Assembly: GCA_963969395.1 (NCBI GenBank)
Contig: OZ017798.1
Coordinates: 26,280,173 to 26,344,172, forward strand
Length of the DNA stretch: 64,000 nucleotides
Direction: 5' to 3'
Source: Pseudoscleropodium purum
Lineage: Eukaryota; Streptophyta; Bryopsida; Hypnales; Brachytheciaceae
Each line of letters begins with the position of its first letter. Positions within the stretch are counted from its first letter, which is position 1. Under the pieces are notes generated by a model. The model was not told the DNA's origin. It worked only from the letters and a program-made list of their open reading frames with translations, and did not search any database. A program made the position numbers and the translations under genes. Shown in pieces: positions 38,145 to 51,127 of this stretch.

Positions 38145-38795
38145 ACAGCTATATATACTTGTAAAGCTTTGAATCATTCCATTTCAATCAATGAGTCAAA
38201 AGTTATGAGGTTTTTTGTTTGTAGGTTCTAAACTCTAGAGTAAACTTTGAAGTCCTTTGTTTTACTCAATTTTCAATATTTTGGGAAAAAAATAAAATCA
38301 TAGGATTTATATTGTGAATTACAATATTGCAACCATTGGATTGGCATTTCAATTCTATAGTTAAATTCTTAACAATTTTGTATTTTGAATCATTTTCTAC
38401 TACTACCTACTTATTATTTTTTTCTATAGGTGTACAATTCCAAATGGTATGAAAATTTTCAAGCATGTGACCAACTTGTTTAGGAAAAAGAATCCAAAAA
38501 AGCACCACCATTTTGGACATTTTTTTTTATAGAAAAGTGAGCTTGTGAAATGCAATTGCCGTGTTTTTCGCAAGGCCCTAAAAATGATTTTAGTGAATAT
38601 GATTGTTAATATATTGCAATCCATACAGTGGAAATTTCTAAAAATTTTACCACATGTTCTCATGTCAGCATAATACAAGATCCTACAATTACATGTGTCA
38701 ATTTTTTTTTTTTTTTTTTTTAAAATTTGATACTCATCCTAGAAATGGCAATTTTCAAGTATTTTCAACAAAAACATATTTGAAGAACTTAAGGG
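38145..38795 (+). repeat. Dispersed repeat E, copy 1
   Basis: This segment recurs at 51128-51790 in the same orientation. Shared blocks in order include AAAGCTTTGAATCATTCCAT, AACTTTGAAGTCC, AACAATTT..TATTTTGAA, CACCATTTTGGACATTTTTT, CCACATGTTCTCA and TACAAGATCCTA. There is no long open frame and no clear terminal repeat. It contains a T-run near 38702-38720. Confidence 0.75.
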
Positions 38796-39291
38796 GTTAA
38801 TATTTATGACTTTCATGACTTTCATCATTTTTGTAAATATGTATTTGCGTTATTTTGTTGAAAATATCCTATTCTTTTTTGCAAGGTAGCTTTAAAATTT
38901 TCAATGATCTACATTGTATTATGCTCAAATGCTATTAGCATCAATATTTTCTATATCTTAATCTACTTTTAGTTTTTTAATATATTTTAATCCAAATTTT
39001 ATAATTTTGATGGAAATTCATTCTAAGTAAATGATGTGCACATCAATGTATCAGAAAAGGTTAACATGACAGTGGATTGAAGAATGATGCACCGAGTATT
39101 TTGAGCAATTTCCAAGATGATTACAAAACGGAGGTGAAAGGTACTTACTGAACAACGGTTATTATTTTTGAGTTGGATTTTTTCCCACGTGTCCTGTATT
39201 GATGTATTCAATTTTCTCATTTGCAATGTTGGATTTTATTAACACAAAAATATAATTGAAAACAACCACCAACCATTGTTGTAAATATTGT

Positions 39292-39533
39292 ATTAGAAGA
39301 GTTTTGGGGGGGGTCCAGAAGCCTGTTTCGGGTCTGTTCCCTGCAGCTCTTCCCTGCAGCAAGGGAAATGGCCCACTGTCAGAATTTTTTTTTCATAAAA
39401 AATAAATAAATAAAAATTGGTCAATGACATGAGAGGGTCTCGGCTAAGTCAGACCCCTGCGCCTAACTTGTTTCCTGCGTTCGCAGGCTGTGATAACTCA
39501 TAGGCATCCAAAGGCCCCAAAAATCTTCTAATG
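39292..39533 (+). mobile_element. Family B element, copy 3
   Basis: Left end ATTAGAAGAGTTTTGGGG mirrors the right end GGCCCCAAAAATCTTCTAAT. The interior has CCCACTGTCAGAATTTTTTT, a block shared with the copies at 61362 and 63180. GC-rich patches beside the ends (CCCTGCAGCTCTTCCCTGCA and GCGTTCGCAGG) distinguish this subfamily. Non-coding. Confidence 0.75.
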
Positions 39534-41247
39534 TAAGTCACAAGAAGTATTTTATGTACATACAAAGCATACAATCTTTAAAAAAAAGTTCTTTGATCTC
39601 TTTGTAAAGCATTTTGATGAAAATGTGGATGATGCCTATTACTAATCATTCTTCTAAATGACCATTAGTAATGAAAAAATGGTTGACCATGAAATGCTAA
39701 AAGAATTGCAACATGGACTTTCAACTTTTTCTTCCAATATTAATGGCATCAATATTATTGATACTCTTCCTAAAAAGACCCCATGCTTTCACCATAAGAA
39801 ATAGGAAAATTATTATTCAATATCTTTCATAGTAGGTTGCATGAATTCCAAAAACATGAAGTGAGAATTTTAATAATATGACTAAACATGAATAATAGTG
39901 TTTGCACACTACAATGCACAAGGGTGTTTTTTTCACTTTAATGGTATTATCCAAAATTTCTTTTTCAAGTTTGTTGTACTTTCTAGATGCAACCCATAGT
40001 GTATCTAGAAAGAACTAAGCATTATTACCTACCTCCTTTTCCTCAATTTTTTTGTCACAATGCATTAACCCCTAAAGGACTACAAAAAAATTGGGGGCCA
40101 AAATACACTCAAAACTACCATTTCTATTGCAAAGAGTAGTAGAAATTGAACATTCTTTTTTTGCACATATAATTGTAGGATCTTAGACCTAACTAGTAAA
40201 AAACTTATAGAAAAAGTTTAAGAATTTTTGATTGCACAAATTGCAAGATATTTGTATTTAAAGTGAAGGAAACAATTTTTTTAGCACCTTGCATGACTAG
40301 ATTATTTGAACCTTTTTAACTTAAATATTTAGCACTACAAAGTTTTGAGCTTTAAATCTTTATGTTAGGAAATTGAGTTGAAGGTCTAGCAAAAAATATT
40401 TAAAAACTTATATTTTTCATTCTTAAAAAATTTATTAAATTGAAGTAGATATGCGATAGAAGGAAAATTTTACTTATAAGTATTTCTAAGATAGAATAAA
40501 AATGCATAAAAATGGTGAGATTGATCTAGTAAGAAAACCAAACCACTATCAAGAATTTTTTGGAAAAATTGAAAAAATTGCATCCAGAAATGAATCCAGT
40601 AAGTTATTCTTTTAGGAAAATACTCCTAAAAAACAAGATTGTTCATAATTTTCAACCCAAATGAAGAAATCAAAGCTTTCCAAGTAGAAAAAGAATATGA
40701 TCTATAAGAAGGAAAAAGAAATTTAATTCAATTTTTTGAATTTTTTTTTGTTGCTTGGTTTCTCTTATTTTTAGATTATTTGGGCATAAATTTATTCCCA
40801 AACATCAATTGAAAAAAGAAATATATCCCTATGAAGAAAATCAATTTTTCTATATACCATAAAAATTTCAAAAAACCATGACAAAAATTCAGCCTATAAG
40901 TAAATGTCCAAAATTACATATGTCCACTAAAGGAACAATAGTCCTTTAGGGCTTAAACAATATAGTTTTGATAAACTTTTAAAATGTCAACAATAAATAC
41001 ACATTGAACTTAACGTGGAGAAAAATTCTTGGAGGAGACGGGCCACCTAGGCTACAATCATGACAGCCCTATAAAACTAAACTTCAAGTGCTTGAAATTG
41101 GAAAGTTTACATTAAAAAAATGCATTGTTATGGTGCATTGTGTATGCTAAATTTAGAAATCTCATTGAATTTGTTGAGATTATTTTCAATTTTTTCAATG
41201 TAGATTTTTACAATTGAAAAATTTATATTTTACAAATTTTTCTTGTT
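39534..41247. other. AT-rich gene-free DNA
   Basis: I see no coding frame or structured repeat that can be supported on either strand. Confidence 0.45.
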
Positions 41248-41760
41248 TAGGTGTTTGTAAGAAACATCAATATTTAATTATGCCAAACAAATGGTAATAG
41301 AGCTATTTTCTATTGTAACTTTTGAGGCATGAACTTGATGAACTTGAATTTTTATTGGAGGTGGTTGTTTTGATTGTAATTATATCCCTTACTTTTCAAA
41401 AAATTTAAAAAATAATTTTATATTTAAAAAATAATTTCATTAATTTGTCACACTTTGAAGTTTTGGAGTGGAAGAATTAGGAGTATATAAAATTAATGAT
41501 CTAAAGTTTAAACTTTTCAGGTCTATTCCCACATTAGGTAGGCATGTTTCTATCAAAGAAAATCTAAAAATAAATTATATTATGTCCTCCTTGCTTATGT
41601 AAATAGGACTCCTTTGCAATTGCACTTTGAACATTGAAGATTGTTTCAAGTTCATTCTTTTGTTGAAATCTCTTAACTATAAAATCTTTACCAATTACCA
41701 ATTTTTTGTTTATTTGTAAAAATATATTCCTATCTTTTACAAATTTAATCATCTAAATAC
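41248..41760 (+). mobile_element. Family A element, copy 3 (right end decayed)
   Basis: Starts AGGTGTTTGTAAGAAACAT and follows the family order: GCATGAACTTGATGAACTTG, TTTGTCACACTTTGAAG, AATTAATGATCTAAAG, TTATGTCCTCCTTGCTTATG and TTGTTTCAAGTTCATTCTTT. It aligns by eye with copy 1 and copy 4. Non-coding. The far terminus is not recognisable. Confidence 0.65.
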
Positions 41761-42274
41761 CTATTTTTTGTAGGTTTCTTGTATTCTATTTGGAAATTTT
41801 TGTTCTCTTTTCCATTCTAGAGTACCTTTTTCTTATAGATGTGCACATTGTTCATATTTTTAGTATTTAAAAAAATCTTAATTTTATAATACACTCAAAA
41901 AAAGGGATGAAAACTACCAAAGTGGAACAAAATTGACTATTCATTCTTGCAACAATCTATTTAAAGATTGTTTTGAATTTTCTATTCAACTTTGAAGTTT
42001 AAAATCTCAAATGAGATATTTAAAGATAAAAAATTATGTTTATTTTATTTTATTTGTATCTATTTTATACAAATTGTGAAGGTGAATTTGACTTCAATTT
42101 TTTTGTTGAAGGTTGTGAATTATCTATTAAAAAAAGGGTGGATATACTATAGCACGTTTCGGTGCAAATATCAAAATTTCAATACAAACTAATGCAAACC
42201 ATGCATTTCTATACACCTTGAGTATATAATAGAATTTTTATGTATAAAAGTGCTCAATTATTTATAACAATAAT

Positions 42275-42522
42275 CATTAGAGGATTTCTAAGCCCTCAAG
42301 AGGGTTGTGAGTTCCCAAACTATGGGAACAACCTTGTAGAGGGTTGTGGCAGTTTGCTAATGTGGCACAATGATTGCCATGTTTGAAAAAAGTAATTTTT
42401 TTTCAATTTTTTTTTTTCAATTTTTTTTGTCGGGAACACTCATTCTCCAAAAACTGTAGGGGGGGAAGTTTGCAATGCACCTACTTGAAATGGCCCTCTC
42501 GAGGGCCAAAAATCCTCTAATG
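42275..42522 (+). mobile_element. Family B element, copy 4
   Basis: Left end CATTAGAGGATTTCTAAGCC with CCTCAAGAGGG, right end CCCTCTCGAGGGCCAAAAAT then CCTCTAATG. The ends are good inverted repeats. The interior carries CTAATGTGGCACAATGATTG and T-runs. About 248 bp, non-coding. Confidence 0.8.
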
Positions 42523-45500
42523 TATTTTGGTTTCAAAGTCTTTAAAATAGAAAATATTTGGAAATATTGTATTAGCATATATAGATCTAAGACAAATGAA
42601 GATTGAGAAGTAATCGAAGTGGAAACATACAAAATGAATTTATGTACATCCACTACAAGCAATTTCTAATTGTCAAGGACTTTGAATCTATAAGTTCTTC
42701 ACAATTGACAAAAATTGTTCACAAGGTGTGCCAATTGAACCTTATTGCTTGAATAGCTTAGCATAGCCTTGCCACAACTAAACCTTCTCATCAAGCAAAT
42801 TAATTAAAGTTCTTACATATGTATTTTGAGTGACAATATTTTGGCAGGCCTCTAAATTTTCCATATCAATTTAAAAAATAAGAATTGAATCCCCAATCAA
42901 ATGATTGTAAAGTGTTTATTCTAATGTGAAACCATCTCAATATATTCTTTAATATCTACATGCCAAGCTAGCTAGATACATCCTCCCCCTAAATTCACTA
43001 ATTACAATCTAAAGTTGAAAGCTATCAATAGCACTTATAAGCAATTCAAAGACCTTCACACCTTTTTTCACCCCAATGACAATCTTTGATGACAATCTCA
43101 ACCTTACACTTGACAACTTAACAAGATGTCTTTTGTTCTTGTAGATTCGTTTTGGGCCTTTAGTATTTTGAACTTTAAAAATTTTGCTTTCTTTTTCTCT
43201 AGTTGGACCAATTAAATAGTTTGTCAATTTGATGTTAAGTGTGGTGAAAAGGTCATGAATTAGCCAAATAGGTATTATTTAGTGAGTGAAACAAAGAGGC
43301 TTGATAGATAGTTGTCTATTTGAGATCCCAAAAGCCAAGTTGGTGGTGGATGTTCATCAATTGTTTCTGCCTAGTTAGGTGGTCCTATAACGTAGTTGTT
43401 TTTCATCCATTGCCTTGTATGAGTGTAAATTTCCTGGCCCTTGGTGGCTATGTAAATTCTGATTTTGATTAATGTAATGGAGTTCTTATGCAAATTTGGT
43501 GTATATATGCTTCCATGTATAATTGACTAATTGTGTGAAGTATTGTAGTGGAGATTGTGACGGTGTGTGTCAATGAATTAGAGTTGTGTTGTATTTAGAT
43601 AATTGTTGAGTGGTTGAATTTGAGTCCGTGATTCCCAATTGGTTATTGAATGTTTGACTTTAAATGGTGACTAGGTGACTGTGCTTGTATAATCTAAAAT
43701 TTTGAATGTCATTTGCAAACTCGGGAGACTACTTAGCGTGTATGTTTTGCTTGTGTTTGTATCATGCTGGAATTATAATATGTTTGTTTGAATGAAAGTT
43801 AAGGAATTGGAGTTAATAATTTTTTTAGAAAAGTATGAAAGTGTGTGTTGCAAGTCCAAGTTGAATTGTGTTATGTTGTGTGTCATCTTTTAGGTACATA
43901 GTTATGTTTAGATTATGATTGTGTGGTCTGCTACCTAATTGGATGTTAAATCTATCTATGATATTGGTCATATTTATTAAAAAAATTAATTAAATTTTTT
44001 TTAATTACTGAAAAAATCACAAGAATTGTGAAAATGCAAAAAAGAAGTGTGACATTCAAGTGGAGGCTTTTTTTAGATAGTAATTTTTTTTTTTAAAATT
44101 GAAAAGGAAATTAGCCAAAGTGTATATTAGTTATAAGTACCTCAAGACATTACATATGAATCTTGAGTCTTTTGAAGCCTTATTGCAAAAGTTATGGCCA
44201 AAAACAAATTAATATGCAACATATGTGTGACAAAAATAGTACAAGTTTTTTTTTTTGCATTCACCCCAATTTATTAATGGTTGGCAAGAATGAAGTTTGG
44301 TTTATACCAAATTTGTATTAAATTCAGTTTACACCAAATTGAAAGATGAGGGGCCAAATTTTTGAACTAATAGATTAATAGAGCTTAAAAAAATATGCTT
44401 GTAATCAACATAAATGCACTAAGCTTTTGTTAGTTAGGACCCTGGTTTCTTTTAGTGAAGTACCTATTGGTCCATAAATCAGATCATTTTTAACAAACTA
44501 CTTTAGTAATAAATCTCATATTTTTAAGTTTAACCATTAAATAAAAGACTGGTTATTGTGGAAATCATTTCTTTTGATACCATGGTGTAGATTTTTGAAT
44601 TAAGGAAAATGCAAAAGCTCTCATTGGAAGTCAAGCCATTGCAGAAGATGTTCCCTTTTCACACGCAATTGGGATGATGAATAGTTGCACATTTGTCTTA
44701 TATAGAGAAATTATTTGTCATTTCATTAGCCAAAAATCATCTACCGCATTGTTTATGGGTTAATTGTATTATATTTGAAGATATGGATTGCCTAGTTTCT
44801 CATGGTTAAGAACATTTGGAAATATTAGTTCTCAAAGTTTTGAATATTTAAAATTATAAGAATTTTTTCAATGTATTGAACAATTGAATACAATTCTTTG
44901 TATGAAAGTTTTGAACACTCAATTATATTAGTTTTTAGAGTTTTGAACACTTGATTATAGACAACACTAGTTTATAATTTTGTATTAACCTTAGAAAGAT
45001 ATCACCCTATGACCAAGGTAGTTAGCCAAAAAAACAAATTTTTGGATAAATAGATGCATTTTTCATTTTTAGAAAGCCATTCATTTGACACTTTTAGTCC
45101 TTGGCATCGTTGCAAGATTAATGATGTAGCAAGGAAATTATAGTGAAAAACAATGTTACTAGAAAATTTTATTTTTCTAGATGTTGATTCAAATCATTCA
45201 ATAGCATAATATTTCAACATGCTCTAATTCAAAATATTGTAGCTTTCTCACAGCTTGGTCAAGAAATAAATAAATGCCTAAATTTTTGAAAGATGATTGA
45301 CCTAGTTTGTCCAAATATGTATATAACAATTGCCTAATTCATAGAAATTCAACTCACTCCACACAATCTTACATCTCTTCTTCAATCACTGCAAACATAC
45401 ATTATAAAGTTTTTTGCCTCACCATTTTGACCATTTTAAAACACAATCTCTCACAAACAAAACATATCTCATACACGCAACAAATACTAACTCTCAATAA

Positions 45501-46015
45501 AACCCTAAAGTAAACGGTTGATGGTTTGGAGGTCAAAAGAAGGGCTTAGGTAAATGTAGCCACCTTAGATGAAAGTAGCAACAACCATCCAAGAATTATA
45601 AGTACTTGGATGAATGCCTAGATTATTTTAATTATATTAAAACTATTTGATTAAATGTATAGACTTTCAAAATTTCCCAGAGAAACTGTTTTTTGCACTT
45701 TAATTAATTATTCAACAAAAAACTGTTCAAGCTTTAGGAAGCTATGGTAGTGACTTGGGTAAATTAGTCACACTCACTATGAGGACAAACCACTGAAGTT
45801 TCTAGAGATTTACAGCAGAATTTTACATGAACTGTCACGTTTCCGTGAGAGCTATAACGGCTGTAATCGTAGTTGCACCTCTTGGACGCTTGATGATGAC
45901 CCGCAATCCGCATTTTGTGCCTTCGTGCAGGCAACGTCGTAATCCGATCTAGATTACTAGCCGAGCTAGCTCCCGCACATCACATTCCACATTACAGGCC
46001 TCCAACTTTTCACTA
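42523..46015. other. AT-rich DNA, no supported gene
   Basis: Small open frames near 42417-42662, 43009-43227 and 45307-45513 lack domains. The stretch 43260-43990 is slightly richer in G and could be a transcribed or LTR-derived sequence, but I see no partner copy. GC content rises after about 45780, approaching the U-box gene. Confidence 0.4.
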
Positions 46016-46515
46016 ATTTCCACAGTTTCGAATACTTGAAACTACAGTCTGCCACTAGTTTTCAGAGTTATCAACACTACTAGCTAGAGGAAGGGCCATT
46101 AATCATGGTATTTTGACAATAAAATGCAATTGTTGTGCGACAATTGCATGCACTGCTCACAATTCCTATGCTTTTGCTTTGCTTCTGCACTGGTTTTGCG
46201 ATGTTGCAATAACAGTCTTGCAATGAATAATTATATATTCAGCCTTTCAAGGTTCCTTCACCTAGTATGTACATGGCGAAATTATTGCGAAATAGCCGAA
46301 AAAAGTATTGCAAATAGCCCTCTCTCGATCTAGTAGTGCTGCAATAACCACAATCATCTGAATGCTTTACGATTTCTTCGACGACTGATGCCGCCGTCGC
46401 AACAATCCAACTTCGATCCGCCGCAGCGACGTAGCAAACTGACCTCGCATTTGGGCTCGCGCGCATTCCCACTCCCACAACTCCCAACCACGTTCCTCTT
46501 TCAGAATTTTGAGCA
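46016..46515 (-). pseudogene. Duplicated 3' end of the U-box gene
   Basis: Two blocks repeat the 3' end of the neighbouring U-box gene in the same order and orientation. Block 46369-46515 (plus strand TTTACGATTTCTTCGACGAC and GATCCGCCGCAGCGACG) matches the last codons at 46613-46745. Block 46016-46110 (ACTACAGTCTGCCA) matches the downstream sequence at 46537-46608. The far copy has about 255 bp extra between its blocks. Its reading frame retains NARSVCYVAAAD, against DARSVYCVAAAE in the gene, and then diverges. It lacks the U-box and ARM parts and is not a functional gene. Confidence 0.75.
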
Positions 46516-46615
46516 TCCCAATGGCTAAATTTTTACTACTTTCCACAATCTTGAATCCTTGTAAATACAGTCTGCAGTACTTCTATGAGTATCAGCAACA
46601 ACAATTCTTAGCAGT

Positions 46616-47863
46616 TTACGATTTCTTCGACGATTGATGACGCCGCGGCAATAACCCCACTTCCGCCGCAGCGACGCAGTAAACCGACCTCGCATCCCCA
46701 TTTCCACAACTCCTACATTCCTCGTTTACCATTTTGAGCATCTCCTTCGCCACCCCCTTCGCCTTTGCACTACACTCACTCGACATCACCATCAGCAACA
46801 TATTCAAAACACCCGCCTGTACCGCCACCGCCATCACACTCCTCCGATCTGCCGCCAAAGCCATCACTCTCCACAACGCCCCAATTGCATATCCAGTTGC
46901 CACATCCGAGACCCCCAGCAACGACTCCACTACGGTGGCCACTCCAACGGGATAATCCCGAATGGCCTCTCGCCCATCTGCGCAATTCGCCAAGCTCTCC
47001 AAAATCCCACAACAAAACTCCATGTGAGAATTCGAAGTGTCCGTTCCAGGGATCATGAGCTTCAGTAGAATAGGAACGGCTTGGCATTCGACGGCTACGA
47101 CGCGGTTCTTCGGGTTGTATCGGCAAAGCGAGAACAGACACTTCAAGAGAGAGTCTTTGGTTAAGGTGCCTTCATTCAGGAGGTTTGTGAGCCCTGCGAT
47201 GGCGTCGGGGTGGGCAGTCACGTGAGTGGGATCCAGCTCGCAGAGAGTGTGGAGAATCTCGGCGGCGTTCACTTGGGTGATGAAACTGGATTGGGTCCCT
47301 GATGATAACATAAACGAAAGATGGGATGCAAGATTCGAATTGGAAAGATTTGGATCCCTGAAGAGAGCTTGTTTCTGTTCTTCCGCCAGGTGGGGAAGCA
47401 AGGTCGCGAGTCGCTGCAAGGAAGACTCTGAGTCCCTGTCTGTGTGCCGGTCTGTGTTGTGTAGGAGCCCGTGGAGGAGTGTCGTGAGCTCGGTGAGGTT
47501 TACTGGCTTGGTGGGACTCGGCCATGGATTGGCTTTGCACCAAGTTTGAATGGCCCTGCGGAGGGCGTGGTTGGGGATGAGACTCAGGTGACGAAGCGGC
47601 TGGTTTGTGACGGGGCATGTGTTATGGCCGTCCGTTGTGAGCCACGTCTCGATGCTGGTGCGGTCGTAGGTCATGCCGGTGTATAACGTCACGGGGTCGG
47701 CCATGATGTCCAAGTGAATCGGGCACATGAAGGAAGATGGCGCTACTGGTCTTGGTGGTGGTGGAGCTTCCGGTTCTTGATGGGGCGTCGGTGATGGCGG
47801 TTGTATCCGAATTGGTCTTCCGTGGTCATATGGGGATGACGGTTTGAGACGTCCGGCGCCCAT
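46616..47863 (-). CDS. U-box/ARM-repeat E3 ubiquitin ligase (PUB family)
   Basis: A single-exon frame of 415 residues. After a Pro-rich N-terminus (residues ~20-42), a U-box runs from about 42 to 115, beginning SSFMCPIHLDIMADPVTLYT, followed by MTYDRTSIETWL and NTCPVTNQPL. These match the family consensus (P-I, DPV, G-TYDR-I, WL, CP-T). The U-box recruits E2 enzymes. The remaining ~300 residues are helical with ARM-like repeats (VNAAEILHTLCELDP, LLKCLFSLCRYNPKNRVVAV, FCCGILESLANCADGREAI) that bind substrates. Length and arrangement fit the short plant PUB group, whose members often act in stress and immune signalling. That role is inferred from the family. The short tail (residues ~385-415) diverges in a tandem 3' duplicate just downstream. 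Confidence 0.93.
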   Translation of the reverse strand: MGAGRLKPSSPYDHGRPIRIQPPSPTPHQEPEAPPPPRPVAPSSFMCPIHLDIMADPVTLYTGMTYDRTSIETWLTTDGHNTCPVTNQPLRHLSLIPNHALRRAIQTWCKANPWPSPTKPVNLTELTTLLHGLLHNTDRHTDRDSESSLQRLATLLPHLAEEQKQALFRDPNLSNSNLASHLSFMLSSGTQSSFITQVNAAEILHTLCELDPTHVTAHPDAIAGLTNLLNEGTLTKDSLLKCLFSLCRYNPKNRVVAVECQAVPILLKLMIPGTDTSNSHMEFCCGILESLANCADGREAIRDYPVGVATVVESLLGVSDVATGYAIGALWRVMALAADRRSVMAVAVQAGVLNMLLMVMSSECSAKAKGVAKEMLKMVNEECRSCGNGDARSVYCVAAAEVGLLPRRHQSSKKS

Positions 47864-49571
47864 TGTCGATCACACCTTAGCTACAAATGAATGTTTAGCA
47901 TAACTACTCTGTGTATAATTGATGTCTCCCAGCCTTCCATTTGCACCTGGAACGAGAGCACTATTGAAGTTTGCACTGCACCGACGGTCTTGCAATGATA
48001 CCAACCCGCAATGTTCACCCGACGAACTCTCGAGCTCGGGTCAGACCAGTCGGCGACCATTTGAGGCAGATGTCGTTGCACTAGCGTGCTCATATATGTT
48101 CACCTGCATGAATTACACAACCTCACACGAAGATGCACAGCCTTACAACCGAGAATGACAACTACTGGATCAACAGTGAGAGAATCGATCTCAACAAGGA
48201 CGTACTAGCTAGCTGCAAAAATCGAGAACCGTGTAACTTGCAGCTTGGCTGCATAAATGCTAATACGATCATTTCCAGCTTGAAATTCTCGAGACATAAA
48301 ATTTAGGGATGCTGGAGTACTTAGTCATCAGTCGTCCTGAAGCTGAAAGAGTTTCAGAGCTAGAAATAGAAGAAAACCAGCTTCAAAAGCAGAGTAGGAA
48401 GTGTCCTTCACAATTCAGAACAATTAGAGTTTCACACACTCTACTGACTACTGGGCCTGCGGGTCAGCTCCTCAAAGACTGAAGAAGCCAGTCCATGAAT
48501 CAGTACGAATTCATTTGATTTCAGGCTGCAACTGTTGCCCAGAGAGAAGTAGCCCACAATTTGAACCGGGTTCAATTTATGTTATATTCAATATTGCCAG
48601 CTAGTGCTAGAATTGACTAGACTTGACTACAGTGCGTTCCAGCCCACCTCAGATCATGAAGTCCCCGTGACGAATTGATCTTCAAAATCGCAATTTGGTT
48701 TAATTTTATAATGATGACGCTTGGCCTGGTGCGCAAATAACAATTTGTGAAGTCAATGGTGTGGGCAGAGTCGACAAGGATTCCACAAATTGGGTGGAAG
48801 TTTGTGAGTTCTGACAGGGCGTTGTTGACTTTGACGGCACTGTTGCAAACCGAAGACCCGCAAGTTCACGAGAATGAGGACTCTGGGGGCTGCTACAGTG
48901 CCGGAGTCACGAGGCTGGAGCCTGGAGGTGGCGACGTTGATTTCATTTTATTCTCTGACTTGCCATTACCCGGCTAGTAGGGAATGTGACGTGTTAGATT
49001 TCGGGATATCTCTAATATAACTGCTTAACTTCCTTCGGAGCAGAATTGCCGGAGTAAGCTTAATATAATTTGGAGAATATCATGAAAAAACATTCTTGAT
49101 TGGAGGTCAGAGGATATTGCTCCGTGGCTACAATACCTGATTGGGGTTGAATTCACGGTTTTAAGTGAGTGGATGATAAGGTGTCACTGGTGTTGTTTTG
49201 GGGCCGGAATGGGCAATTGGCCTATGGAATTCTCAACTGGCCACATGAACAGGGAAACTCTTGAAAATAATCTAAAATTGTTAATCGGAAACGCCATACT
49301 TTGCCATTTGAAAGGTGCATCAATCAATTATTTTCTAAATTTTATTTGGCAAGGAAAATGGACAATTGCAAGGAACTCTGCTACTAGTTTTGTCTCTCGA
49401 TGCAAGCCTTGGTGTTTTTCAAAGTGCAACTTTGGGAGTAATAATCCAATGTAGCTAAAATTTCAATGGTATATGACCATTGTTTTAAAAGGTGGTTGCA
49501 AGAAAGATTGATCATTTTTTTTAGCATTTTGGCAAAACAAGGATTTTGATGGTGTGTACTATACTACTATA
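47864..49571. other. Upstream region of the U-box gene, no other gene supported
   Basis: The first several hundred bases should contain the promoter and 5' UTR of the minus-strand U-box gene. GC stays fairly high to about 49000. A plus-strand frame at 48747-48977 reads plausibly but has no domain, and one at 49173-49454 is in AT-rich sequence. Neither is called. Confidence 0.4.
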
Positions 49572-50291
49572 GGGTGAATGCAAGAAACTCTAGTACTATT
49601 TTGTGTCACACTTACAATTTCTAAGTTATGATTGGCCATATTTTTTGTAGATTGAAGCCAATGTATTTGAATTTTTTGTGAAGATCAACATTTAGTCAAT
49701 AATTAGATAACTTATTTCTTAGAAAATTTCAAAAATTATTTTATAGTTAAATTTAAATTTAGCTAATTTGTCACACTTTGCAATTTAGAGGTTTTTAGTA
49801 CTAGGGACTATCCAAAATTAATGATTTAGAGCTGAAATTTTTGTGCTCTATTCCTACAATAGAGAAGCATGTGCCCACCAAAAATAACTTAAAAAAATAT
49901 TATTTTATGTCCTCTACATTCATGCAAACAAGGTTGTTTTACGTGCGCAATTTTAGACATTGAAAATGGTTTCAAGATCATTTATTTAGTGAAATCTATT
50001 CATTGTGAAGTCTTCTCAAATTGTCAATTTATAGTTTCTTTAAAAAAAAATTCCCTATTTTTTACAAATTAAAATGTCAAAGTATCTATTTTCATGAGAT
50101 TTTGTACTTTTCTAGTTCTCCTACTTAAAATTTTTTTTCTATGCTTTTCCTTCCTAGGGTACCTTCTCCTTGAAGGTTTATACATTAAATTTTTTTTTTA
50201 ATTAAAATTTTTCTTTTTATAGTACTACTGAAAAAATCATGAGTACTGTAGCCAATGTAAGAAAAATGGCTAGTGTTTCTTGCATTCACCC
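49572..50291 (+). mobile_element. Family A element, copy 4, with intact inverted ends
   Basis: The left end GGGTGAATGCAAGAAACTCT and the right end AGTGTTTCTTGCATTCACCC are inverted repeats of about 22 bp with one mismatch. The dinucleotide TA lies directly outside both ends, so a TA target duplication as for Tc1/mariner-type elements fits. The 720-bp interior is AT-rich and non-coding. It contains the TTTGTCACACTTTG, CCAAAATTAATGATTTAGAG and GGTTTCAAGATCATT blocks common to the family. It is the best preserved copy and defines the family's ends. Confidence 0.85.
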
Positions 50292-51127
50292 TATGAGTAA
50301 ATTTTAGTGGAACAATCTCAACCATTGAGAATATGGTATAGAAGAATAGTTCCAAGTATAATTTCAAATACTATCAACTACTAGTGAGTAAAAAAAAGGA
50401 CAAATTTTCACAAAAATAGATATAATACATTAAAAATTAATAATAAATAAATAATCATGAATAAAAAACCAAAAATTTTATTTAAAAATATATATGTATA
50501 TGAGAAATTGATGGTGATTAGATTTCATAAAAAGAATAAACTCAAAACCATCTTCAATCTTAAGAAGTGCACTCACCAAGGAGCTATGAATAAAGAAAAG
50601 ACATTAATTCAGAAAGCATCATGTCTTTAACCTTCCATTTTTGAAGATACAAAATATTCTTTCTTGTGAGACATCAGTTCCATGATTTATTTAAATAAAG
50701 ACATCGAGAACTAAAAATGTCTAGTGAATGACTTTTAAGAAAACCTAGAAAAGAAATATGCACCTAATAATTTAAGAATTTGATAACTTGTGGCTAACTA
50801 TCTTGATAAAATAATTGCACCTTTTAATTCCTAAATGTCTAAATTACATTTTTTGGCAACATAACAATTTTGGATAACTCACTACAAATGGAGTATTTAT
50901 TTGTTTTTCTATGAAATTTTAATGCAAAATGTGCCCAGTTATCATAAGTTATTGTATCATATGTACTTTTCAATGATAACTCTATCATAAGTTTATGCAA
51001 AATATGAAAAGTTATTGTATGATATGTACTTTTCATTGCTTGGTAGATAACCCACACAACAAAAAAATCTTCTTTACAAATCACTTTTTTAAGAAATTAA
51101 TATTTGAAATTGGTTCCTTAGGTTTAT
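50292..51127. other. AT-rich gene-free DNA
   Basis: No gene is supported. A local near-duplication occurs at 50935-51035, where AGTTATTGTATCATATGTAC and AGTTATTGTATGATATGTAC, each followed by TTTTCA, lie about 70 bp apart. Confidence 0.5.

Noticed and set aside
46734..47686. Several long frames on both strands inside the U-box gene
   Set aside because: The U-box and ARM features are clear in the minus-strand frame of 415 residues. The others are by-products of its GC-rich codons.
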